From JAAZXR01 sp040265175 (lineage in GTDB: Bacteria; Myxococcota_A; Polyangia; Nannocystales; Nannocystaceae): 24,972 bases of DNA. The stretch spans positions 1 through 24,972 of the forward strand of contig JBDQGY010000029.1 of assembly GCA_040265175.1 (NCBI GenBank). The letters run 5' to 3'. A program made the translations under genes and the position numbers. The notes under the pieces were generated by a model that saw only the letters and a list, made by a program, of their open reading frames with translations, had not been told where the DNA came from and ran no database searches. Positions 15,887 to 24,972 of the stretch are shown piece by piece; the stretch's first letter is position 1; each line of letters opens with the position of its first letter.

Positions 15887-17071
15887 CTACGAGGAGGCCC
15901 GAAAGAGCTCTCGAGCGATGACGAGCTTTTGAATCTCGGAGGTGCCCTCATAGATACGCAGCGCTCGGACTTCGCGATAGAGCCGCTCTGGAATCTCGCC
16001 CACCGTGACGCCGCGCCCACCGAGCGACTGGACCGCTCGGTCGATGACCTGTTGTGCGGTCTCCGTCGCGAAGAGTTTACCCATGGCGACCTGCTGGGAG
16101 GTCGCTTCTCCGCGATCTTTGGCTCCTGCTGCGCGGTAGACGAGGAGCTGCGCAGCGGTGTGTGCTGTGACGAGATCCGCGAGGGCGAAGCGCAGGCCCT
16201 GCTGTTTGGCGAGTGGCTTCCCGAACTGAACCCGAGCGTGTAGATGCTCGACCGTGCAGGTGAGGGCGCGGTCGGCGAGGCCGAGGGCGGCGGCACCCAC
16301 GGTCGGTCGAAACTGATCGAGGTTGCCCAAGGCGAGCTTGAGACCTTGTCCCCGCTCGCCGATCCTGGAGGTGATCGGGACGCGAACGCCGTCGAAGTGG
16401 ACCTCGCCGATGGGGTGGGGCGCGATGACTTTTTGTGGCACCACGCGAAGCCCAGGGGTGTCAGCGGGGACCCAGAAAGCGGAGTAGGTGGCGTCGCCGT
16501 CGTCGTGGTCTTTCTCGATCTCTCTTGCAAAGACCGAGTAGCCGTGTGCGACGCCAGCATTCGAGATGAACCACTTCATCCCATCGAGCTGAATCTCGTC
16601 CCCGACAACGCGCGCTGTGGTCTTCATATTCGAGACGTCGGATCCAGCATCGGGCTCTGTGATGGCGAATCCACAGATCGTAGCCCCGGCGCGGACCCGA
16701 GGAAGGATCTCTTTGGCGAGCGTCGCCGCGCCCGCCAGGACGAGAGGGAAAGATCCGAGCCCTTGCATCACAAAAGCCGTGTCTAGCGCGCCGCTCTCGC
16801 GAGCGAGCCATTGCCGGGCGAGGCAGACCTGAGTGGCGGAGACCTCAGGGTTGAGTCCGCCGTGCTCGCCGGGTACCAGAAGGTCCAGCAGCTTCGCGTC
16901 CGCCAGAAGCTCGACATATCTCCTGGTGGCGGCGTGCTCATCGCTCTCGTCGACCGCTTCCGCGCGGATCAACGCGCAAAAGTCCTCGAGTCGTTCCTCA
17001 AGCACGCGGAGTTTCCGGAGGTCACCATGAAGGAGGCCGAGCGACCGCTCGGTGACGTAGGGGCTATCCAT
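15887..17071 (-). CDS. Acyl-CoA dehydrogenase
   Basis: 394 residues, the usual length for a single acyl-CoA dehydrogenase. FAD-dependent alpha,beta-desaturation of an acyl-CoA. The FAD/substrate motifs are in order: GFAITEPDAGSDVSNM, the substrate-loop KWFISNAGVAHGYSV, QFGKPLAKQQGLRFALADL and VQSLGGRGVTVGEIPERLYREVRALRIYEGTSEIQKLVIAREL. The catalytic base is Glu375 in YEGTSEIQ. The ATG at 17071 is supported by a GGAGG site that lies in the last codons of the crotonase gene, 6 nt upstream; the two are surely co-transcribed. Last gene of the minus-strand operon. It could act on a cyclohexene- or pimeloyl-type acyl-CoA downstream of the flavoenzyme at 5338-7635, but nothing in the sequence fixes the substrate. 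Confidence 0.92.
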   Translation of the reverse strand: MDSPYVTERSLGLLHGDLRKLRVLEERLEDFCALIRAEAVDESDEHAATRRYVELLADAKLLDLLVPGEHGGLNPEVSATQVCLARQWLARESGALDTAFVMQGLGSFPLVLAGAATLAKEILPRVRAGATICGFAITEPDAGSDVSNMKTTARVVGDEIQLDGMKWFISNAGVAHGYSVFAREIEKDHDDGDATYSAFWVPADTPGLRVVPQKVIAPHPIGEVHFDGVRVPITSRIGERGQGLKLALGNLDQFRPTVGAAALGLADRALTCTVEHLHARVQFGKPLAKQQGLRFALADLVTAHTAAQLLVYRAAGAKDRGEATSQQVAMGKLFATETAQQVIDRAVQSLGGRGVTVGEIPERLYREVRALRIYEGTSEIQKLVIARELFRASS

Positions 17072-17077
17072 GTCGCC

Positions 17078-17929
17078 CTACCTCCATTTTGGATCCCGTT
17101 TCTCACCCCAGGCGTCGTTGGCCTCTTTGAAGTCAGGGTGTTGCATACAGATCGCTTGGGCCTGCGCTTCGGCTTCGATCGCGTCGCCGAAGGTCATGTC
17201 CAACTCTCGCTGAAGCATGGTCTTGGTCATGCGGTTCGCGAACAGCGGACCCGCGGCAATTTTCGTCGCGAGCGTGAGGGCGGCCGCGTCCACATCGGCG
17301 GGGTCGGTGTCGTCGACGACCTGATTGGCCAGGCCGATGGAGAGGCAGCGCTCCGCGGAGACCCGGTCGCCGAGCAAGAGGATCTCACTAGCCAGGCCGA
17401 GCCCCACGACTCGAGGCAGCAGGTAGCTTGCGCCCATATCCGCGCCGGAGAGACCCACCTGTGGAAACAAAAAGGAGAAGAAGCTGTTGCTCCCCATGAC
17501 CCGAAGGTCGGAGGCGAGGGCGATCACGGCCCCCGCACCGGCGGCGACGCGCTTGATGCTGGTGATCACGGGGAGTTTGCATTGGCGAATCTCCTGAATA
17601 AGCTCACCGGTCATTCTCGTGAACATCAGCAACCCCTCCATGTCACGCTCAAACAGCCGCGTGATGATGTCGGATACATCTCCCCCGGAACAAAAGGCCT
17701 TCCCCTCGCCGCGAATGAGGATGGCGCGCGCGCCATCCTCGGCCAGGCTTCGACGATCGAGTACGGCGAAGAGGTCGGTGAGCTCGCGGTAGACCTCAAA
17801 GGTGAGGGCGTTGTAGCGATCGGGTCGGTCGAGCGTAATGATTCCAACTCGGTCGCGTTCCTCGTATCGAAAGGAACTCGGGTTCGGGAGTTCGAGTGGG
17901 CGGTGATCAGGGTCGTTATTCATGGCCAC
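17078..17929 (-). CDS. Crotonase-superfamily protein (enoyl-CoA hydratase-like), atypical active site
   Basis: 283 residues from GTG 17929 (ATG 17923 is possible; AGGA and GAAG sites favour one each). The crotonase fold is clear: the oxyanion-hole strand GKAFCSGGDVSDI (77-89) and SIKRVAAGAGAVIALASDLRV (124-144). The two catalytic glutamates of hydratase (rat Glu144 and Glu164 by my recollected alignment) are replaced by Val135 and Gln157. Instead there is an Asp164 in GLSGADMGASYLLPRVVG, aligned by eye with the Asp used by 4-chlorobenzoyl-CoA dehalogenase and near the Asp of ring-opening hydrolases such as BadI. It may therefore catalyse C-C bond hydrolysis or another CoA-thioester reaction rather than hydration. 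It lies 6 nt from genes on either side, between the Rid protein and the acyl-CoA dehydrogenase. Confidence 0.88.
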   Translation of the reverse strand: MAMNNDPDHRPLELPNPSSFRYEERDRVGIITLDRPDRYNALTFEVYRELTDLFAVLDRRSLAEDGARAILIRGEGKAFCSGGDVSDIITRLFERDMEGLLMFTRMTGELIQEIRQCKLPVITSIKRVAAGAGAVIALASDLRVMGSNSFFSFLFPQVGLSGADMGASYLLPRVVGLGLASEILLLGDRVSAERCLSIGLANQVVDDTDPADVDAAALTLATKIAAGPLFANRMTKTMLQRELDMTFGDAIEAEAQAQAICMQHPDFKEANDAWGEKRDPKWR

Positions 17930-17935
17930 TTCGTT

Positions 17936-18337
17936 TCATTCCTGAGGGTCGAGGACGGCGATCGCCTGGATTTCTACCTTCGCCCGATCTTCGAGCAGCG
18001 CGGCGACCTCCACCAGCGCCATAGAGGGGAAGTGCTTCCCCAGACAGTCGCGGTAGGCGGCGCCGACCGCTGGTAGATCGGCGAGGTACTCTCGCTTGTC
18101 GGTGACATAGATCGTGAGTGAGATAATGTCTGCGGGGCTTCCGCCGGCCGCGCTCACCACGGTGGCGACGTTTCCGAGGGCTTGGGCGAATTGGGGTAGA
18201 AAATCGTCGGACTCGAATTCTTCGCGTTCGTTCCAGCCGATTTGTCCGGCGACGGCCAAAAGCTCGCCGCGTTTAGCCATCCCGTTCGCGTAGCCGCGGG
18301 GGCGCGTCCATCCGGGGGGGAGAATCGTGCGTGTCAC
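17936..18337 (-). CDS. Rid (YjgF/YER057c/UK114) family protein lacking the catalytic Arg
   Basis: 133 residues from GTG 18337, the only start that gives the full family N-terminus (RPRGYANGMAKRGELLAVAGQIGWN). A longer frame upstream has no family character. Rid proteins are small trimers; the RidA branch hydrolyses reactive enamine/imine intermediates. Matched to E. coli RidA by eye, the start of the fold (GQI), the mid-helix (LGNVATVVSAAGGSPADIISLTIYVTD) and the end (VEIQAIAV) are present, and Glu122 corresponds to Glu120. The deaminase Arg105 in PARSCVEV is replaced: here the segment is PSMALVEV, with Met106 in that place. That marks a Rid4-Rid7-like protein without the imine-deaminase residue. 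It precedes the crotonase gene by 6 nt in the same operon. Confidence 0.88.
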   Translation of the reverse strand: MTRTILPPGWTRPRGYANGMAKRGELLAVAGQIGWNEREEFESDDFLPQFAQALGNVATVVSAAGGSPADIISLTIYVTDKREYLADLPAVGAAYRDCLGKHFPSMALVEVAALLEDRAKVEIQAIAVLDPQE

Positions 18338-18423
18338 TCTTGGAGTGTCGCAGCATCGAACGCGACTACACAAGCGGAGAGGTCGAGCTTCCTCACGGTG
18401 CGATGACCGGCGCGGATAGAGTC

Positions 18424-19203
18424 TCAGGCGGTCTCGCCGCCGTCGACGGCCAGGGCCTGGCCATTGATCCCGGAGGCAGCTTCGGAACACAGGTAGGCGA
18501 CCATGGCCGCGATCTCCGAGGGGGCCACAAGGCGTCCTTGAGGGTTGAGACGCTCGAGCTCCCCACGGGCCTCTGTGGCGTCGCGACCCGTCTTCCCCGA
18601 AATATTCTCGATGGCGCGGGCGGCCATGGGCGTGTCTGTGAAGCCAGGGCAGACGGCGTTCACAGTGATGCCCCTCCGGGCCACGTCGAGGGCGAGTCCG
18701 CGGGTCATGCCAAGCAGCGCGTGCTTCGAGGCGCAGTACGCGGCTGTGTATCGGTAGCCTTGCAGCGCGGCCGTGGAGGCGATGTTGACGACGCGGCCCC
18801 AGCCTCGGGTCTTCATGGCGCCGAGGGAGGCCCGAGTAAATTCAAAGGGGGCGGTCACGTTCACCTCCATGACGTCGGCCCACGATTGATCGTCGGTGCG
18901 CTCAAGGGGGGCGGAGGGGGCGATGCCTGCGTTGTTCACCAACACGACCACCGCGCGCTGGACGATCAAGTCGCACAGGGCCTGGCGCTGTTTCGGATCT
19001 TTCATATCGCAGGCGACACAAGAGATCTCACTGTCCTCATGGGTCTCGCACTGTGACTTCGTCTCTTCGAGCGCGGCGGTGTCGCGACCGGTGAGCACGA
19101 GATTAAATTGGCTCGAGAGGTTGATCGCGATGGCGCGACCGATCCCACGGCTGGCGCCGGTGACGAGGGCGGTAGGTCGCGTGGAGGGCTCACTCACCTC
19201 CAC
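18424..19203 (-). CDS. Short-chain dehydrogenase/reductase
   Basis: 259 residues, classical SDR. The cofactor loop is TGASRGIG at 15-22, NNAG at 90-93, and the catalytic Ser143 (IAST) with Tyr156-x3-Lys160 (YCASK). The GITVNAVCPGFTDTPM turn and the GINGQALAVDGGETA C-terminus are typical. NAD(P)-dependent oxidation of a hydroxy group or reduction of a keto group; the substrate is unknown. The GTG start at 19203 is supported by a GAGG site that overlaps the stop of the preceding membrane-protein gene, 3 nt away. An 86-nt gap separates it from the Rid gene downstream. Acting on a 3-hydroxyacyl-CoA or a ring ketone would suit the operon, but this is inference. Confidence 0.92.
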   Translation of the reverse strand: MEVSEPSTRPTALVTGASRGIGRAIAINLSSQFNLVLTGRDTAALEETKSQCETHEDSEISCVACDMKDPKQRQALCDLIVQRAVVVLVNNAGIAPSAPLERTDDQSWADVMEVNVTAPFEFTRASLGAMKTRGWGRVVNIASTAALQGYRYTAAYCASKHALLGMTRGLALDVARRGITVNAVCPGFTDTPMAARAIENISGKTGRDATEARGELERLNPQGRLVAPSEIAAMVAYLCSEAASGINGQALAVDGGETA

Positions 19204-19206
19204 AGG

Positions 19207-22200
19207 CTACCTCAACTTGAAGGGTCCTGCTGTCTGCGCGCCGGAGGTCGGGATGAGCGCTACATCTCGCAGCAGAACGCGCGAGGGGGCCTTGGGAAGT
19301 TCGAGCGTCACCGACAATCCAGTCGCTCCGTGCGCAAGCTGCACCGTGCCGACCACCGGCGTCCATACACCGGATGAGGGGGCGCCGTCGAGGGCTAGCT
19401 CAAGGGGCTCGACACCGTCGACTGCGATGAGGATCCGTCCGCCGGCGCTGTCGACATCGAGGGCGTCGAGCCCTTTGAGCGTCAGGCTGACCTCGTAGCT
19501 CCCCGACCCAACCGCGGTCGGGGGGAAGCGCAGCGGATGATCGCTGCGCAGCGCGACCGAGTCCCCCTCAAGTCTGTGAGAGGCGCTCGCGCCCAGGCGA
19601 AACCGGTTGAATACGTGGCCGGTTATCCAGTGGGTTTGGCCGTATCCTTGCCGCTCGGACACGGGGGGCGTGATCCGGTGATGGGGGATATCCTCCAGAA
19701 GCGACGGGCCCGCAGCGGGAGGCGCGAGTGAGGAGACAACGATGGAGGTGAGCACTTCGTCGCAAGTGGACGCTGTCGCGCCGACCACCGTCAGCTGCTG
19801 AGGCGGCGCTCGAAGGAGCCAAGGACCAAGCGTGGAACGTTCCGCTCGCGTCTCCTTGAGCGTCGCGCCATCCAGGACTCTCGTATGGGCCAAGACTCGC
19901 CACCGTCTGGCGTGTTCCCGCTGCGCCGTGGGGACTCGAAGGGTCAACCACCGAGGACCCGGGTCCATCTTTGGGAGGCTAAAAGTCCATCCGCGGTCGT
20001 CTTGGATGCATCGGACAGAGCCATCTTTTTGTCCACGCTCTACGATGGAGGACGCCGCCCCGACCGTGAACGTACGTGACGTCACCTCTGGATGGAGCGT
20101 CACCGACGCCAGGACCAGGCGGATTTCGTTCCGGAGCACCTGGGTCGGACGCGCGACCGCGGAGCGTTTGAGGCGGTGGCCGAAGAGTTCATAAGTCGCC
20201 TGGGCTTCGACGTGGAGTGGCGGTGGAAAATTGAGATCCACGACTGCGCGGCGGGTGCCAGGGCCGCCGGGTCGGTTCTTGGTGGATTCGTTGATCAACA
20301 AGAACACGGGGGGGGATGGCGATGTGGATCCGGGCACATCCGCCACAAGTTCCATCGCCGTCGCAAACGCGGCCTCCCGGGTTCGATAGGGGAGCACGGT
20401 CACGTCGTGCTCCATCTCAAGGGCGCCGGCCACCTGATTAAAGGTGTGGGCCCGAAGCCAGCCCTCTCCTCCCGCGATCACGACGGAGCCCTCGGGAAGC
20501 TGGCTAGAGATCGATTCGAGGAGAGAACGAGAGGCGGCGTGCTCGTGGATCCTTTGAATGGGCGAGACAAGGAGGGGGCTCGCGACCCAGGCGCCCAGTG
20601 CGACGCACGAGATGGCCTCCCACCGACGCCGAATCTGCGTGCGGGTGATTCTCTGACCTACGGCAAAAAGTCCGGCGACACAAAGTCCGTAGGCGAGGGG
20701 CAATAGCTGGGGCAGCAGGTACCGGCCGTAATAAAAGAGTCCGGTCTGGGGCAAGGTAGGGAGCGCGTAGAGGATCACTTGACCCAGGGTGGCCACCACC
20801 ATCGCGACAAACAGGGGATCTGTGCGGATTTCCGCGAGCATTGTGTGCGCTTCGTCTCGGGTCCTCACCAGCCAATGTCCCCCGACGAATGCCAGGATCA
20901 GCACGGGGACGGTGGCGGATGGCCACAGCAGGTCGAGGCGAGCGAGACCAGCGGATGGGGCGCTCGTCAACCACGCTTGTCGCACGAGGACGACGCCAAT
21001 CGTGAGGTAGACAGCGCTCACGAACAGCAGGCGGTGCGTGGCCACGCCGCGTTGAGGTGAGAGGGAGACACGAGATGAAATCGTATACCGGAGCGTGGCG
21101 GCCCCGGCGACCGCGAGGGTCGCGAGGCCTCCTCCCCAAACGATTTTGGGCGGCGTCAGTGATGTCGTCAACGACAATCGCTTGAGCTCATCATGGAGAT
21201 AGGGGAACGAGGTCATCGCGTGGACGACGAGGCTCGAAACCACAAGGAACCACCAGGTGCCTAGGACCGCGAAGCGAGGACCGGCCGCGTCATGAGCTCC
21301 GATCCTGGTTTCGCTGTCCCGGTCGAGCGTGGCCGGATCCATCTTCGATGAGGTTCCCGTTGGCAACAAGAGCGGCACAAGCATGATCGGTGCGAGGAGC
21401 CACATATTCCCGCGCAGCCACGCGGTCACCCCGAGGAAAAACGCGGCGGCGAGAGGCGCGCGGCCGTGGTCGCTGCGTTTGCGGAGTAGGCACAACAGCG
21501 CGGTCATCCAAAGCAGGGCGTCGAGGGGCTCCGTGAGCGGGTTCCTCCCGACCCAGATCGCCAGCGGATCAAGGCATAAGGTGGCGGTCCATGCGAGGGC
21601 GGGCAGCTCTCGCCGAAACACGCGCAGCCCCACACAAAAGCTCATGATCAGCCACAGCGCAGTGACCCATAGATTGAAGGCGGAACTCACGGGCCCCGGG
21701 AGAGACCATCGGGTCATCCCGAGCAATGCAGGGAGCAGGTGAAGAAACTGCGGGACCACGAGCCCTTCGGAGCGGTCTGCCAGATAAAATCCCGGGCGGT
21801 AGGCGCCCTCGTAGACGCCCTCGCGATGGGGCCGTGAGTCGACGGGATATAGGCCGACAATGTCTGCGGGTCCGGGACGCTCGTCGATGACTTGGGCGGC
21901 GGCAGCCAAGGCAGGGTTGGTTCGCCAGAGCGCACCGTCTCTCGCGGCGGCTGCGGCTCGGAGCATGTACGTCCCTTGGTCGCGGCCTGCGAGGGCGGCG
22001 TCCATTGGCGGTGACCGAAGTCCGAGGCCAAGAAGGAGGAGGGCGCCGCAGGCAGCAACCGCGAGGCGAGAGGGCTGCGACCGAGCGTTCGAGGCGGGGG
22101 GTGACGTGAGTCGCGCGCAAAACCCAAGAACAAGCATGCCGGCGACGACGATGGATCCCGCGCAATGAATTGGTGAAAAGCTGCCCGCCACCAGGCACAG

Positions 22201-22341
22201 TGCTCCGCAAATTCCCCCGACGGAGATCGTGAACACCGACGCGATGAGGGCCCGTTCAAGCGGAGAATTTCGCGCGTATGAAAACAGGCGCCATGAGCAC
22301 GCCAAGAAAATCACGAGAGAGAGAGGAACGGCCGCGGCCAT
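19207..22341 (-). CDS. Large GT-C-like polytopic membrane protein with C-terminal extracytoplasmic region
   Basis: 1044 residues. Residues 1 to about 600 hold roughly a dozen hydrophobic helices (e.g. 5-22, 31-50, 60-77, 93-109). The first extracytoplasmic loop has GRDQGTYMLRA at 119-129, an acidic motif of the kind used as catalytic base in GT-C (PMT/ArnT-like) glycosyltransferases; AWTATLCLDPLAIWVGRNPLTEPLDALLW is a later membrane-loop segment. Residues about 605-1044 are soluble and beta-rich, including GTVQLAHGATGLSVTLELPKAPSRVLLRDVAL, resembling a carbohydrate-binding fold. The likely role is transfer of a lipid-linked sugar to an outer-surface acceptor; this is a family-level inference, and no assigned subfamily is claimed. 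The only in-frame start near is ATG 22341. It is the first gene of the minus-strand run, with the SDR start 3 nt beyond its stop. Confidence 0.78.
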   Translation of the reverse strand: MAAAVPLSLVIFLACSWRLFSYARNSPLERALIASVFTISVGGICGALCLVAGSFSPIHCAGSIVVAGMLVLGFCARLTSPPASNARSQPSRLAVAACGALLLLGLGLRSPPMDAALAGRDQGTYMLRAAAAARDGALWRTNPALAAAAQVIDERPGPADIVGLYPVDSRPHREGVYEGAYRPGFYLADRSEGLVVPQFLHLLPALLGMTRWSLPGPVSSAFNLWVTALWLIMSFCVGLRVFRRELPALAWTATLCLDPLAIWVGRNPLTEPLDALLWMTALLCLLRKRSDHGRAPLAAAFFLGVTAWLRGNMWLLAPIMLVPLLLPTGTSSKMDPATLDRDSETRIGAHDAAGPRFAVLGTWWFLVVSSLVVHAMTSFPYLHDELKRLSLTTSLTPPKIVWGGGLATLAVAGAATLRYTISSRVSLSPQRGVATHRLLFVSAVYLTIGVVLVRQAWLTSAPSAGLARLDLLWPSATVPVLILAFVGGHWLVRTRDEAHTMLAEIRTDPLFVAMVVATLGQVILYALPTLPQTGLFYYGRYLLPQLLPLAYGLCVAGLFAVGQRITRTQIRRRWEAISCVALGAWVASPLLVSPIQRIHEHAASRSLLESISSQLPEGSVVIAGGEGWLRAHTFNQVAGALEMEHDVTVLPYRTREAAFATAMELVADVPGSTSPSPPVFLLINESTKNRPGGPGTRRAVVDLNFPPPLHVEAQATYELFGHRLKRSAVARPTQVLRNEIRLVLASVTLHPEVTSRTFTVGAASSIVERGQKDGSVRCIQDDRGWTFSLPKMDPGPRWLTLRVPTAQREHARRWRVLAHTRVLDGATLKETRAERSTLGPWLLRAPPQQLTVVGATASTCDEVLTSIVVSSLAPPAAGPSLLEDIPHHRITPPVSERQGYGQTHWITGHVFNRFRLGASASHRLEGDSVALRSDHPLRFPPTAVGSGSYEVSLTLKGLDALDVDSAGGRILIAVDGVEPLELALDGAPSSGVWTPVVGTVQLAHGATGLSVTLELPKAPSRVLLRDVALIPTSGAQTAGPFKLR

Positions 22342-22452
22342 CTTGGTGAGGATCGCATGCTCCCCACGGCGTGGGAACTAGACTTTCCATGGCTCTCAAA
22401 CACATCCGCGCGCACACCAGGGGCATACGCGCGGAGGGAGTTTAATCGTGGC

Positions 22453-23742
<1,290 letters not shown>

Positions 23743-23902
23743 TTCAATCTATTCCTAAGTATCGAGGGATATTTTGTGTCGCATCTGGGAACTCGGGAAC
23801 GGCGCTAACCGTGGTGCGCCATGCTTTGTCCTGCATCTACGGCCCCACAATAGCGCATCTGGCGGCGCATCCCAACGTGAAGGTGCCGCGTCCATTGGCG
23901 CG

Positions 23903-23924
23903 CGAATGTGTGCCAACGCATTCG
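23903..23924. repeat. Imperfect 9-bp inverted repeat between the two paralogs
   Basis: CGAATGTGT (23903-23911) and ACGCATTCG (23916-23924) pair with one mismatch across the loop GCCA. It lies about 160-180 nt upstream of the ATG at 23742 and shortly after the stop of the right-hand gene on the minus strand. It could be a weak terminator for that gene or an operator for the next; there is no T-run. The remainder of the 23743-23950 gap shows no other clear element. Confidence 0.3.
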
Positions 23925-23950
23925 TCTCAAATGTAGACCGCGTTCGAAGA

Positions 23951-24972
<1,022 letters not shown>

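Noticed and set aside
16811..18076. 421-codon plus-strand open frame
   Set aside because: Antisense to the acyl-CoA dehydrogenase, crotonase and Rid genes, which show clear family motifs; the translated product has no recognisable domain.

Overview
The window is a gene-dense, high-GC stretch of a bacterial chromosome, about 25 kb, with no RNA genes, insertion sequences or phage genes that I can see. The protein style points to a myxobacterium of the Nannocystineae type (Plesiocystis/Enhygromyxa/Nannocystis-like): many lipoproteins, Gly-Asp linkers made of tandem hexanucleotides, Cys-rich secreted modules and a choice-of-anchor-L-like protein pair. This placement is inferred from protein style; no rRNA marker is present.

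Layout. (1) 1-1849, minus strand: two overlapping exported amidohydrolase-like genes, the second cut by the window edge and lacking the usual HxH metal motif. (2) 1979-3648, plus: a UbiA-type prenyltransferase overlapping by 4 nt a gene I do not recognise. (3) 3667-5204: a minus-strand SseB-like gene and a divergent plus-strand lipoprotein. (4) 5338-7635, plus: a two-domain flavoenzyme (FAD monooxygenase fused to an Old Yellow Enzyme domain) of the 2-aminobenzoyl-CoA monooxygenase/reductase or salicylyl-CoA 5-hydroxylase type. (5) 7650-8759, minus: an extensin-like/M15-type lipoprotein; then 8876-10624, plus: a repeat-rich helical lipoprotein. (6) 10702-15844, plus: mutA-mutB-meaB, adenosylcobalamin-dependent methylmalonyl-CoA mutase with its G-protein chaperone, all overlapping. 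(7) 22341 down to 15887, minus: a probable operon of a large GT-C-like membrane protein, an SDR, a Rid-family protein, a crotonase-fold protein and an acyl-CoA dehydrogenase. (8) 22453 to the right edge, minus: two tandem paralogous secreted proteins with Gly-Asp repeat linkers.

How they may work together. The fused flavoenzyme dearomatises an aryl-CoA, and the SDR/Rid/crotonase/acyl-CoA dehydrogenase set on the opposite strand has the composition expected for the following ring-opening and beta-oxidation-like steps. The aryl-CoA ligase is not in the window. The Rid and crotonase proteins both have non-canonical active sites, which makes this the most interesting part. The methylmalonyl-CoA mutase operon between the two halves handles propionyl-CoA carbon and is probably an independent module.

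No gene-free stretch exceeds 300 bases. The longest gap is about 208 bases (23743-23950), which holds the upstream region of one Gly-Asp protein and an imperfect inverted repeat.
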